Assembly: GCA_017794925.1 (NCBI GenBank)
Contig: CP051238.1
Location: forward strand, 4,637,021-4,701,020
Source of the DNA: Aestuariibacter sp.
GTDB taxonomy: Bacteria > Pseudomonadota > Gammaproteobacteria > Enterobacterales > Alteromonadaceae
Length of the DNA: 64,000 bases
Direction: 5' to 3'
In this document: piece by piece, positions 17,762 to 27,700 of the stretch
Layout of the letters: each line of letters opens with the position of its first letter
Position numbering within the stretch: position 1 is the stretch's first letter
Position numbers and translations under genes: made by a program
The notes under the pieces: generated by a model
What the model saw: only the letters and a program-made list of their open reading frames with translations
Database searches by the model: none
What the model was told of the DNA's origin: nothing

Positions 17762-18889
17762 TTAATCGTCTGCTTTTGCTTTAACTGAAAAGACAGACAT
17801 CAAATTACTGGTTTCCTTTCCACCAGCTTTTAATGCGCCAGCGACGACATAAATGCGATTATCTACAGTGAGTGCACCCAGCCCATGACGTGGCTTGGGC
17901 ATCTGCCCTACAGAAGTCCACTTGTCTTGTTCCGGACTGTATTGCCAAACCTCTTTATACACACCGCCGCCGTTATCGAAGTATTCGCCGCCAAATGCAT
18001 ATATACGCCCATCTAATACGGCGCAGGCCAACCCTCCTTGAGCCTGTGGCAGTGGTGCCAGGGTTTGCCATGTATCGCTTTCGAAATGGTAAGCCTCGTG
18101 AGTTGCTAAGTTCCCCCCTGACACAGTTCTGCCACCAATGGTGTGTAGCGTCTTATCCAATGTGACACTGCACGCGCTGTTCCGCGCAGTTGGTACAGGC
18201 TTTCCGTTTTGCCAACGCATTGAATCAAGGTCAAAAATAAGATGCGTATTCACATCCGATTGATCGTTCCACTGACTGTTTTTATTCTGGCTGACTGGCG
18301 AGCGCCCGGTGACAAGATGAACCTGATTGTTATGTACTGCACTTAATGTTTCGGCCAGAGGTACAGGTAACTCAGCAATCTTTTTCCAAATACCTTGTTG
18401 AAAGCTATCCTGCTGGGGGGGCGCTGTATCTTCAATAAATTCCAGAACATCAGTGCTGTTATGCCAGATACCGAATTGATCAACGGTAAAGCCGCCAAAG
18501 GACAATAACCGATCATTAACGACCACCAGCATAGGGTGATGCCGAGGCGCAGGTAATGCAGGGCCTTCCCGCCATTGCTTGTCCTGTAAGCTGTAAATAA
18601 CGACACGGTCAGACACCCCAATCCAGTCACCTTCTATATCGGGAGACAATCCACCAGCAACCACGATGTGCTCCTTATACACAGTGGGGTAAATTTCCTG
18701 CACGTGGTAAGGCAAAGATTCACTCACTTGCCAGCTTACGTCTATGTCGCTGTCTTCTGCTTGCACGGAAACAAGGTACGAGGCAGCCATAATGCCGATG
18801 AGGTATTGCACGCCTCTCCTCACATGTTTCGAATCTAGGAGTCTGTTGGTTTTAGTTTTAGTTTTAGTTTTATTCATTGTCGTTTTCAT
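17762..18889 (-). CDS. exported Kelch-repeat beta-propeller protein
   Basis: From the ATG at 18889 (375 residues; a GTG at 18913 and an ATG at 18877 are alternatives) the protein has a Lys-Thr-rich N-terminus, a hydrophobic signal (YLIGIMAASYLVSVQA) and then Kelch-type blades with repeated GG, P-R-x-x and W-x-x-x-x-P patterns (for example PAPRHHPMLVV...LLSFGG, PTARNSACSV...IGG, MPKPRHGLGALTV...VAGA). The ligand and function are unknown. It is divergent from the S15 hydrolase at 19103 and may share its control region. Confidence 0.75.
   Translation of the reverse strand: MKTTMNKTKTKTKTNRLLDSKHVRRGVQYLIGIMAASYLVSVQAEDSDIDVSWQVSESLPYHVQEIYPTVYKEHIVVAGGLSPDIEGDWIGVSDRVVIYSLQDKQWREGPALPAPRHHPMLVVVNDRLLSFGGFTVDQFGIWHNSTDVLEFIEDTAPPQQDSFQQGIWKKIAELPVPLAETLSAVHNNQVHLVTGRSPVSQNKNSQWNDQSDVNTHLIFDLDSMRWQNGKPVPTARNSACSVTLDKTLHTIGGRTVSGGNLATHEAYHFESDTWQTLAPLPQAQGGLACAVLDGRIYAFGGEYFDNGGGVYKEVWQYSPEQDKWTSVGQMPKPRHGLGALTVDNRIYVVAGALKAGGKETSNLMSVFSVKAKADD
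18848..18871. repeat. hexanucleotide microsatellite in the Kelch gene
   Basis: Four units of a 6-base repeat (AGTTTT on the plus strand, the first unit GGTTTT) encode the Lys-Thr run at the start of the Kelch protein. Because the unit is six bases, slippage would lengthen or shorten the run without a frameshift. Confidence 0.7.
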
Positions 18890-19102
18890 ATTATTGTTCT
18901 CGTTTAACACCACGCTTAATCAGAATCGGGTAAGGACCCCCATTCCCTTTAAGCGAGATTCTGTCTTTATACGGTTAACCATAGCAAACCGTAGGGTAAC
19001 TCCTCCTGTTTTTCCTGCCATTCAGGACGCATGCGCTGCGCAAAGTTTCATTTTGGCCATATACTCAAGGCTCAGATTAATTAAACCAAGAGATAATCGC
19101 CT

Positions 19103-20983
19103 ATGCGCTTTTTAATTATCCAACTCACATTGCTTATACTCAGTGTCAGCCCTTTTGTGAGTGCCAACACCGCGGCAGACGAAGAGAAGGCAGCCAAGCG
19201 CGCCGAATACATTCGCGCCCACTACACCAAATATGAATACCAGATCCCAATGAGGGACGGCGTTAAGTTGTTCACCTCAGTCTATGTGCCCAACGATGAC
19301 AGCACCTCGTACCCTATTATGCTTCAGCGCACGCCCTATCGTGTTGCTCCCTATGGTGTAAGCAAATATAAAACTCGTCTGGGACCCAGTGAGCTGTTTG
19401 AGACCGAAGGCTTTATCTTTGTGTTTCAGGATGTGCGCGGTAAGTCCATGTCGGAAGGCGAGTTCGTCAACATGCGTCCACAGGATGCCTACAAGCGCGG
19501 TAAAAAGGCCACCGATGATGCCACCGACACCTACGACAGTATTGACTGGCTTGTGAAAAACCTGCCCAACAATAATGGTCGGGTCGGCATGTGGGGAACC
19601 TCATATCCTGGTTATTACACCTCTGTTGGTTCTATCAACAGTCACTCAGCGCTAAAAGCGATCTCCCCCCAAGCGCCCATTGCAGACTGGTTTTTTGACG
19701 ACTTTCACCGTAACGGCGCGTTTGTTACGCCAATGGCCTTTATCTTTTTTGACTCGTTCGATAAACAGTTGGATGGCCCGCAAGCACACCGCGAAAAAGG
19801 CATGGAGGCAATTACTCCGGATGGCTATCAGTTCTTTAAAGACTTAGGTCCTCTGTCGAACGTAAACAAACGTTATTTTCACGGTGAGCGCCCGTTCTGG
19901 AATGAGTTGACAGAACACCCCAATTACGACGAATACTGGCAGGCACGTGATGTGCTGCAGCACTTGAACAAGACCAAGCCTGCCACTCTGGTAGTGGGCG
20001 GCTGGTACGACACTGAGGACCTCTATGGCCCGCTTTACACATACCAGGCCATGTCACAAAACAACAAAAAGTCGCATATTAAAATGGTAATGGGCCCGTG
20101 GTATCACGGACAGTGGAACAGCCCGGCGGGTGGCAAGTCTCTCGGCGAAGCAGACTTCGGATTTGATACCAGCGCCTGGTTCCAGCAAGAAGTCCTGCTG
20201 CCCTTTTTTAAGCAACATTTGAAAAAAGCCGATGACGCGAACATTGCGACCGCGACGATGTTTGAAACCGGTAGCAATCGCTGGCGTAAATTCGATCAGT
20301 GGCCGCCTAAGGATGCAAAGGATCACACCTTGTACCTTGGCAGTCAGGAATCACTGGTCAGCACTGCGGTAAACACTGGTAGCAGTGAGTACATCAGCGA
20401 CCCGAACAAACCGGTTCCGCACTCCGCCAAGGTAAGTCGTGGCTGGGATCGCCCATACATGGTTGAGGACCAGCGCTATGCAGCTCGACGCCCTGATGTG
20501 CTGGTGTTCGAAACCGACGTGCTGGAAAACGACCTGACCATCGCCGGGCCAATTGATTTGGACCTGTGGTTCTCAACGAATAAAACGGCTGCAGACATCA
20601 TCGTAAAATTGGTTGACGTATTCCCAGGCAAAGACGAAAACACCGACAAGGTCGATGCGAAAACCGGTAATCGCCATGAGCTGGTTCGCTGGGGTTCTCT
20701 GCGCGGCAGGTTCAGAGACAACATGTCAGATCCAAAGCCATTTGAGCCGAATAAACCGACCCAAGTGCGCTTTGACTTGTACGATGTGCTGCATACCTTT
20801 AAACGCGGTCACAAAGTACAAATACAGATCCAAAGCAGTATGTTCCCGTTCCTGGATATTAACCCGCAGAACTATGTTGAAAACATTTTTCATGCCGAGG
20901 AAAAGGACTTCGTAAAAGCGTTCCACACGATCTATCACAATGCTGATTATCCTAGTGCGATTCATTTCAGCACAGTGGAGTAA
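19103..20983 (+). CDS. secreted CocE/NonD-type hydrolase (peptidase S15 family)
   Basis: 626 residues with a cleavable signal peptide (to about residue 22). An alpha/beta-hydrolase S15 domain follows: YQIPMRDGVKLFTSVYVP, PYGVSKY, the nucleophile elbow GTSYPG (Ser167), and GGWYDTEDLYG, which supplies the acid residue. MGPWYHGQW probably holds the catalytic His. The C-terminal jelly-roll of X-Pro dipeptidyl peptidases and cocaine esterases is present (FETDVLENDLTIAGPIDLDLW). It likely cleaves acyl, ester or amide bonds in the periplasm. It is co-transcribed with the small NTF2-like gene five bases later. Confidence 0.85.
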   Translation: MRFLIIQLTLLILSVSPFVSANTAADEEKAAKRAEYIRAHYTKYEYQIPMRDGVKLFTSVYVPNDDSTSYPIMLQRTPYRVAPYGVSKYKTRLGPSELFETEGFIFVFQDVRGKSMSEGEFVNMRPQDAYKRGKKATDDATDTYDSIDWLVKNLPNNNGRVGMWGTSYPGYYTSVGSINSHSALKAISPQAPIADWFFDDFHRNGAFVTPMAFIFFDSFDKQLDGPQAHREKGMEAITPDGYQFFKDLGPLSNVNKRYFHGERPFWNELTEHPNYDEYWQARDVLQHLNKTKPATLVVGGWYDTEDLYGPLYTYQAMSQNNKKSHIKMVMGPWYHGQWNSPAGGKSLGEADFGFDTSAWFQQEVLLPFFKQHLKKADDANIATATMFETGSNRWRKFDQWPPKDAKDHTLYLGSQESLVSTAVNTGSSEYISDPNKPVPHSAKVSRGWDRPYMVEDQRYAARRPDVLVFETDVLENDLTIAGPIDLDLWFSTNKTAADIIVKLVDVFPGKDENTDKVDAKTGNRHELVRWGSLRGRFRDNMSDPKPFEPNKPTQVRFDLYDVLHTFKRGHKVQIQIQSSMFPFLDINPQNYVENIFHAEEKDFVKAFHTIYHNADYPSAIHFSTVE

Positions 20984-20988
20984 TAACT

Positions 20989-21441
20989 ATGATAAAGACG
21001 ACTTTACGCTGTGCGTTATCGCTGGGACTGATGAGCTTTAATGCGGTAGCTGACAATGTTACCGCTCCCATAGAAAGCTTGTTTGACGCCATGCGCGAAC
21101 ATGACGAACAAAAAATACTGAGTCAGTTCACGCCGGATGCAATACTACAGAGAGCTAAAAAAGACAGTACGGTGCACACTACGGATATCGCCAAATTTGC
21201 CGCTGCGATTGCTAAAATGAATGGATTTCTCGATGAGCAGCTACTGGCAAAACGCGTTCAGCAAAGCGGTAATCTGGCGTCGGTTTGGACACCTTATGTG
21301 TTTTACCGGGACGAACAGTTAAGCCATTGTGGTGTGAATAGCTTCCAACTCATCCATACAGAACACGGCTGGAAGATTCATTATCTTATCGACAATGTGT
21401 TCGAGGGCGATTGCGAATCATTCGCTAAAACTCACTCATAA
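20989..21441 (+). CDS. exported NTF2-like (DUF4440/SnoaL-type) protein
   Basis: 150 residues: a signal peptide (to about ALSLGLMSFNAVA) followed by the cone-shaped NTF2-like pattern, an N-terminal helix pair (PIESLFDAMREHDEQKILSQFTPDAIL) and strands ending HTEHGWKIHYLIDNVF. Such proteins bind small molecules or aid a partner enzyme. It starts five bases after the S15 hydrolase, which suggests a shared periplasmic role. Confidence 0.65.
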   Translation: MIKTTLRCALSLGLMSFNAVADNVTAPIESLFDAMREHDEQKILSQFTPDAILQRAKKDSTVHTTDIAKFAAAIAKMNGFLDEQLLAKRVQQSGNLASVWTPYVFYRDEQLSHCGVNSFQLIHTEHGWKIHYLIDNVFEGDCESFAKTHS

Positions 21442-21447
21442 CCCAAC

Positions 21448-21471
21448 AAGAGATTCCGGCCGGGCTCTCTT
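21448..21471 (+). terminator. weak terminator candidate after the hydrolase operon
   Basis: AAGAGA pairs with TCTCTT around a GC-rich interior (CCGGCCGG), followed by a short T-rich stretch. Plausible but weak. Confidence 0.3.
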
Positions 21472-21642
21472 TCATCTACCCACATAAAACCTCACAACAA
21501 AGCGTATAAAAATTTTAGAAACAAAAATGATTCAAATGCAGAAATACAACTGAATATATTGATCATTTTGGTATGCGCATATTTATTACGTATTGTTTTT
21601 AATATTCAGGTATCACCAATTTGTTCGTTAATTGTACGAAAT

Positions 21643-21667
21643 TGGGCTATTTCATAGGTATAGCCCA
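21643..21667 (+). promoter_or_regulatory. hairpin just ahead of the small beta-barrel gene
   Basis: TGGGCTAT and ATAGCCCA form a perfect 8-bp stem with a 9-base loop, ending 17 bases before the ATG at 21685. It could be an operator or an mRNA structure affecting ribosome access. Confidence 0.35.
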
Positions 21668-21684
21668 TAAAAACAGAGTCAGTC

Positions 21685-22143
21685 ATGCAGAGAAAGTTGG
21701 TAATTTGCTTAATTTGCCTGTTGTACGTGTTGCCGGTAATTGCCGACGACTCTTACCACAATTACCCTGGCTTTTTTGTAGGTACCACTCATGCTGACAA
21801 TGAGTTTTACAATACCGTAGGCCTCGAATACGAATATCGGGTTTCCTTGTCTGCTGGTGTTGGTCTGGCATATGAATACATTAGTGATTATCACGAAGGT
21901 GCAGGCGCCAATCTGTTTGCAGTACAAATATTTTATCACCCGAATACGCACGTAAAATTAGGGTTAGGTGTAGGTCAGGAGCGAATTGGCGGGCATCATG
22001 CAAGAAGCGATGTGTTTTACCGACTCTCCGCGGCATACGAATATCACGCTTCGCCGTTTGAGATAGAACCCACTATTGATATTGATTTATTGGACGGTGA
22101 AACATCGGTAGCAGTAGGCGTGGCGTTTGTCGTCCCGTTCTGA
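21685..22143 (+). CDS. small outer-membrane beta-barrel protein
   Basis: 152 residues: a signal peptide ending near VIADD, then alternating amphipathic strands (NTVGLEYEYRVSLSAGVGLAYEYI, HVKLGLGVGQERIGG, FYRLSAAYEYH) ending in a C-terminal aromatic (VAFVVPF) as recognised by the BAM complex. The length suits an 8-stranded barrel. The function is unknown. It is a single gene with a hairpin in its leader, converging on luxS. Confidence 0.65.
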   Translation: MQRKLVICLICLLYVLPVIADDSYHNYPGFFVGTTHADNEFYNTVGLEYEYRVSLSAGVGLAYEYISDYHEGAGANLFAVQIFYHPNTHVKLGLGVGQERIGGHHARSDVFYRLSAAYEYHASPFEIEPTIDIDLLDGETSVAVGVAFVVPF

Positions 22144-22163
22144 TTGTCAGGGTACGTCAGAAA

Positions 22164-22194
22164 AAGGAGACGCTGCAACCGATGCAGCGTCCTT
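22164..22194 (-). terminator. rho-independent terminator of luxS
   Basis: On the minus strand GACGCTGC pairs with GCAGCGTC around a 7-base loop, followed by TCCTTTTT. This is a textbook intrinsic terminator eight bases after the luxS stop. The stem could also stop transcription from the barrel gene. Confidence 0.75.
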
Positions 22195-22201
22195 ACAGAA
22201 C

Positions 22202-22708
22202 TTACTGTTCTAAAAACTCGTCGCTCAAATACAGCTCGTCATTGCTGTTAATGGCAACTTTGCGGTTCAATACGTCTTGTGCGATTTCCTGTGCTTCTTT
22301 TAATGAATGCATTTTGTACGTACCGCACTGATACTCATTTAACTCAGGAATATCTGATTCGGTTTGTACTTTCAGTACGTCATTCATGGCAGCTAACCAG
22401 GCCTTCGCTACGCGTTCTTCGTCTGGCGTACCGATCAGGCTCATGTAAAAGCCGGTACGGCAGCCCATGGGCGAAATATCGATAATTTCCACGTCGTCAG
22501 CATTCAGGTGGTCACGCATAAAGCCAGCGAATAAATGCTCGAGGGTATGGATGCCTTTTTCTGACAACGCTTCCTGATTAGGAATACAAAAACGCAAATC
22601 ATAAACCGTAATAGGATCGCCTTTCGGCGTATTCATTTTCTTTGCAATACGCACTGCAGGTGCATGCATACGAGTGTGATCAACACGGAAACTGTCTAGT
22701 AATGGCAT
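22202..22708 (-). CDS. luxS: S-ribosylhomocysteine lyase LuxS
   Basis: 168 residues, full length for LuxS. The metal ligands are present as HTLEH (His54 and His58) and Cys128 in YQCGTY; the catalytic Cys83 is in MGCRTGFY. LuxS splits S-ribosylhomocysteine to homocysteine and DPD, the precursor of autoinducer-2, in the activated methyl cycle. It stands alone with its own terminator. No lsr or luxP gene is in the window, so a signalling role cannot be inferred here. Confidence 0.97.
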   Translation of the reverse strand: MPLLDSFRVDHTRMHAPAVRIAKKMNTPKGDPITVYDLRFCIPNQEALSEKGIHTLEHLFAGFMRDHLNADDVEIIDISPMGCRTGFYMSLIGTPDEERVAKAWLAAMNDVLKVQTESDIPELNEYQCGTYKMHSLKEAQEIAQDVLNRKVAINSNDELYLSDEFLEQ

Positions 22709-22909
22709 GAAGCATGTCCTTTCATGTTAGGTAAATGAGCCTGCTCATCGCGGCCCGTCAAACCATAAAAATAGAATGTTCTGTATTGTACATCAACTCA
22801 TGGGGATAAACAGGCATTATCCCGAAACCTCAAACGTGATTACTGTACGAAATAAAGCAAAATCGGACGTGACAGCAACTTCACGCCCGCTGATGTGATT
22901 TCCGGCTTA

Positions 22910-24280
22910 TTAATCCATTAAGAGAATCATGGCAGCAAGCACATAATCGCGATCACTGGTGCCGGGATTAAACCCCATTACCATCGTATTATTTCGGTAT
23001 TGTTCTGCCATTAGTTTATTCATCCCGGATGACTTAACCAGAATACCAAAATTGGTCTTTTGCCCTGGCGATTGCAAGTCTATGAAAATAGTGTAGAAAT
23101 TTCCGTCGTCGATATCAAACTTATAGTCATTGATAGTGAGCGATTCGACGAGTGACTTGTCCAGTATTTCTTCGGCAACTGAGTTATAGTACTCCCGCAA
23201 ATACACCAAATAAGGCTCCATAATCTGACGTTCAAAAGCCTCAGACTGGTTCGGGTCAAACCGCGCTTTTTTGGCTCTTTCTATGGCATTCTCCCAGCGA
23301 ACAGGGATTGCATCGTTGTGCCTGAACCTTTGTTGCAAGCCGGACAATGAAGCCGTGCCAACGCCGTGTTTTTTCTTGAATGCACCAAACGCAGATTTAA
23401 GCTCACTCTCTTTTTGCTTTACTTGATGCTTTAATGAGCCCTTGTCACGTGCTGAGCGTCCAAGAGATTTCTTTAGCTCGTAATAGTGTAAAACATAGGA
23501 TTCTGCGATCGCGCCAAACTCGTCAAGATGTTCCTGCCAGGCTTGTGCCGTTGTCCAGTCGAAACACTTATCGACTTCGCTTCGCTTATCGATGGAGAAC
23601 GACCGCTTGGATACTCTGCATTCTCCCGACTTTCGGTCTCTTCCCGCTTCTCGGAATTTTAACAGTTTAATCGAGCCACTAGCTTTTGATATTAATCGAG
23701 GATTGGCCGAATTCGCTGCCAAAATAGCGTTGGCCCGTTGGATAAATTCATCGTCCATCGCAACCAGTTTGGCCTCTATTTCTGAGGCTTTATTCTGCAG
23801 CGTTTCAAGTTCCTCAACAAGTGAGCCCAACTCTTGATTAAAGTTAACTTTTAACGCATTTACTTGTTCATATGCACGCATGTCATTTTTGTAGTCTCTG
23901 GACTGCTTTATACGACTCTCAGCATTCGTATTCGTGTCTTTTATCCATGCATTTTTAATTGCTGTGTACATTGGCTGAAAACCAGCTATACGCTCATTCA
24001 AACTTTGAATATTGCCATATCTGGCATTAACACCCGAAAATGTGTCTCTTTCGAGAATCGCTATTAACTCATCATTTGTTCGAGGCACGCCGGAACGAAT
24101 GATATCGTTGGTGAACTCAGTCAGATTTCCCTTAAACGAGTAAGCTTTGCCTTGAGTTAGCACCTCACCGTATCTGTTATTCAAAAAACTACCGGCACTT
24201 ACTGTAATTTCAGTCGCAAACGCGCAAGAACAAGCACCTGCTAAAAAGCCGAGAATGGCATATTTAACAAACTTCATCAT
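22910..24280 (-). CDS. exported coiled-coil protein of unknown function
   Basis: 456 residues. An N-terminal signal peptide (FVKYAILGFLAGACSCAFA) precedes a long helical middle: residues about 130-200 contain heptad-like LVEELETLQNKASEIEAKLVAM, and about 255-310 are Lys-rich (KKSLGRSARDKGSLKHQVKQKESELK). A beta-rich C-terminus (YKFDIDDGNFYTIFIDLQSPG) closes it. Two cysteines (in GECRV and DKCFD) may pair. I do not recognise the family. It begins 20 bases after the SHOCT/superinfection-immunity gene, so the two probably form an operon. Confidence 0.6.
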   Translation of the reverse strand: MMKFVKYAILGFLAGACSCAFATEITVSAGSFLNNRYGEVLTQGKAYSFKGNLTEFTNDIIRSGVPRTNDELIAILERDTFSGVNARYGNIQSLNERIAGFQPMYTAIKNAWIKDTNTNAESRIKQSRDYKNDMRAYEQVNALKVNFNQELGSLVEELETLQNKASEIEAKLVAMDDEFIQRANAILAANSANPRLISKASGSIKLLKFREAGRDRKSGECRVSKRSFSIDKRSEVDKCFDWTTAQAWQEHLDEFGAIAESYVLHYYELKKSLGRSARDKGSLKHQVKQKESELKSAFGAFKKKHGVGTASLSGLQQRFRHNDAIPVRWENAIERAKKARFDPNQSEAFERQIMEPYLVYLREYYNSVAEEILDKSLVESLTINDYKFDIDDGNFYTIFIDLQSPGQKTNFGILVKSSGMNKLMAEQYRNNTMVMGFNPGTSDRDYVLAAMILLMD

Positions 24281-24300
24281 CCTTCTCCCTGTTAAAAGCC

Positions 24301-24618
24301 TTAAATCGTACTCAGGATAGATTTCTTTTTAGCTTCAAACTCGTCGTACGTAATGGCCCCGTCTTCCATTAACGCTTTTAATTTGGCGATTTCATCACCG
24401 GCTGAAACCTGAGTAACTGGCGTTGGTTGAGAAGATTTTTCATTTTTCACTGCCCACACCAGCGCAATCACCCAGCCCAGTAAGCTCCAACCCAGAAAGA
24501 AATTCAGCAAAAATATCGACATAAAATTACTGTGCTTTTTCCCCTTCGCTACAAAGGTAGGCAAGAAGTAAATGAAGAGGGATACCACAATCATTAGTGC
24601 ACCGTAGGTCGTTTCCAT
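24301..24618 (-). CDS. superinfection-immunity-like membrane protein with SHOCT tail
   Basis: 105 residues. Two membrane segments (LMIVVSLFIYFLPTFVA and FMSIFLLNFFLGWSLLGWVIALVWAV) match the T4 Imm-like superinfection immunity family, a common small bacterial membrane domain. The C-terminus EIAKLKALMEDGAITYDEFEAKKKSIL is a SHOCT motif, often found at protein C-termini and thought to mediate oligomerisation. Despite the family name, most chromosomal members have no shown phage role. It is the first gene of a pair with the exported coiled-coil protein. Confidence 0.75.
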   Translation of the reverse strand: METTYGALMIVVSLFIYFLPTFVAKGKKHSNFMSIFLLNFFLGWSLLGWVIALVWAVKNEKSSQPTPVTQVSAGDEIAKLKALMEDGAITYDEFEAKKKSILSTI

Positions 24619-24791
24619 TTTTTATCTCCGTCAATCAAACTTATGTAATGTTGTAAACATGAGTACTTAGGACGACTTACTTTTTCCGTAATCAGTACTC
24701 AACGTTAAGAATGAAGGAGAATGTTGCAGGAGAGTTATTACACAACCGACATGTGTTATTACAAATCCGACAAGGAAGTTAAAGCACTGTT

Positions 24792-27700
24792 TTATTTTAA
24801 AATTTCAGAGTTAGTCTCGATAAATTGTGAAGGAGTGAGATCAAAGGTTTCCCTAAAGCATTTAGTAAAATACGCCTGACTGGAGAAGCCACAGTCGAAA
24901 GCGACGTTACCAACAGGCACACCGGAAAGCAGCATCAACTTACTTTTTTCCAGCCGACGTGTGCGGATAAATTGTGATGGGGTGCAGTCTGCTAGGGCTT
25001 TTAATTTGCGCTGTAACTGACGCTCACTGAGTGCCATTGCTTCAGCCAGGGCGGGCGGGTCAAAATCAGTAGATGCGTAATATTTGTCCAGAATGGCATC
25101 GAGCTTTTCTGAAAAGGTGCGCTCACTAACCTGTACTGAAGAATCGATCCCAATGGATTGCTTTAGATTCTGTTGGTAGTGCAACTTTAGCTTTTTGAGT
25201 TGAACAGTCAGATTCCGAATATGCAGTAACAGCTCTTCGGCTTCAAATGGCTTGCTCAAATACACATTTGCTTTGTGCGATAGCCCTTCAATACGGCTGT
25301 CATAATCACTTTTGGCAGTTAATAAAATAAAGGGGACATGCGAGGTCGCTAACTCAGTTTTGATCGCCTGACACAACGCAAAGCCATCCATGTTCGGCAT
25401 CATTACGTCTGACACAATCACATCTGGCTGACGCTCAGCAACCGCTTCTAATGCCTTTAACCCGTCTTTCGCAAGACTGCAATTGTAATGGTGCGACAAG
25501 GTTCGAAGTAAGTATTCACCCAGCTCATTGTTATCTTCAACGATAAGGACATAGGGCAGGCTGCTGTTTTCTTTTCGGTGAAGCAACGCTAAATCAGGTA
25601 CAGATCGACTATGCTCTTCGTTTATGCCTGAACGCACGCCATTCCCCGAACTCACACATTTAGCTTGAGGTTCAGTTGCTGGCAACTTGCATTCAAAACA
25701 GGCCCCCCCAGTCGGCGCATTATATGCTCTGACAGAGCCGTCATACTTATCGATAAGGCTTTTCACTAAGGGCAATCCCAACCCGTTTCCTTCGATGTGC
25801 CCATGTTGCTGACTTCGGTAAAATGGTTCCCAAATTCGACTCAACTCAGTCTGTGCAATGCCATCGCCTGCGTCTACCACCTGTAAAACCAGGTGTTCAG
25901 CTTTTTTGCTAAGTGTTAATTGAATAACAGCGGGACGTTGTTCATTTTTGTCCGGTGATGAATACTTCACTGCATTCGATAGCAGGTTTGTTGTTATTGT
26001 CTCTATATCAGCTGCTGACGACCGACACCACACACCTGGATGTATTACCGCTTTTAGCATCAGGCCTTGTTGCCGGGCCACGACCTCAAAAACATCAACC
26101 ACGGGCTGAACCACCTGGCTAGCGTCACAAGCAGCATCGGGCGTATCAGTTGGTTGCTTTGAATTCATCGCAAGCAGTTGGTTTACCAACGTTAACAGCC
26201 GACTGCCCTGCCGCTTGATTCCTAACAACGCTTTGGATGACGCGTCATTTTGAGGGGCTTGCTGTAGTTCTCGCACCAACCCATTGATCAACGTAAGCGG
26301 TGTTCTGAACTCGTGCGAAATATGATTAAAAATCGAGTTCTTCTCAGTCAACGCGTTATTCAGTGCTTTTGTTCGTTCAGCAACGGCGCGTTGTAACCTG
26401 AGTGTTTGGCGCTTGTGAAAATTAATTCGCCTGCGGTAAAACTCAAAGGCAATTAAGCTGACTACGAGCAAGTACATGGCAATAGCAGGCCCGCTACGCC
26501 AAAACGGAGGGACAACAGATAACAGAATAGACTTTCTGCCTAACTCTGCGCCACCGGCTGATAACGCACGAAACGACACATTAAAGCGGCCTTCAGGCAA
26601 CCCCGTGAAGTAAGCGCGTTCTCCATCCAGTGGTAACCAAACGTCGCTTAACTCTTCCACCTTGTATTCATAGGTTATGTTGCGATTCTCACTGAACTGC
26701 AAAAGCGCAAGGTCTATTGAAAATGCAGGCAAATCTTGCTGGACAGACAGTTCAGTTAATTGGCTTAAGGGCGCATTCAGCGTTACGCCTTCGATCGTGT
26801 TGGCATAGGATATGTGTTCATTGAGCACTTTCAACCCGACAACCTGCAGCGGTAATTTTTGTGGCTCATAATTCAGCAACGTATCGGGATCAAAAAGATT
26901 CATTCCGCCAACTCCGCCAAAAGCGATAGTGCCGTCAATCAGCTTTGCAAACGCCCCGGTATTGAACTCGTTACTTTGCAAACCATCGGAATATTTAAAA
27001 CGAACCGTCTCAGTAGTAGATGGGTCAAAAGCGACAATACCTTCATTAGTACTTAACCACAATTGCTGCTTGGCATCCTCAACAATGCCGTAAATGGTAT
27101 CAGATTTAAAGTGAACACCGGTCAGCTTGAGGCCGGTCTGGTTAGCCGCTAACTGGTTAAGGCCAGCATTAGTACCTATCCACAGTGTCCCGTCTTGAGA
27201 TTGTAAAAAACTGCGTGTCCACTGGTTACTTAATTCGCCGGTAGTCGCCCCGCCAAAAGGCGATAGCTGTTTGGTATGGGGATTATAAAAGACCGCACCT
27301 TTCGTACTGCCTATATAAAGGTTGTCGTTGTTGTCGACATACAAGGATTGTATGTGTTGAAGGTGATTATTGTCGCCGAAAAAGTCAGCGCGGTGCCAGC
27401 TTTGACTGGTTAGGTCGAAGTAGTACAACCCTGACGTCACAAAAGCGATCCAAAGCTTATCGTGTTCCAGAAAGCTGGTGAACACACCTTCAGTTTCAAC
27501 GAGGCCCGCAGGTGGCTCCAATGATTCCCATTGATTCGTTGAAGGATCAAACAACCAAAACATCGATCCTTGAAAAGACTGAGACAACATTAATAGTAGC
27601 CGGCCATGATAACCGTGTATCCCCCTTATAAAGAATCGGCCTGACGTATCAAACGGGGGAAAGAATGACTGAACCCCATGGGTTACCAAATCAACACGGT

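Noticed and set aside
18848-18871. CRISPR-like or phase-variation repeat
   Set aside because: The units are contiguous without spacers, and a 6-base unit cannot switch the reading frame.
22202-22708. LuxS as evidence of AI-2 quorum sensing
   Set aside because: LuxS alone also serves methyl-group metabolism; no AI-2 receptor or uptake gene is present.
24301-24618. Prophage remnant suggested by the superinfection-immunity domain
   Set aside because: No other phage gene is nearby, and this small membrane domain is widespread on bacterial chromosomes.
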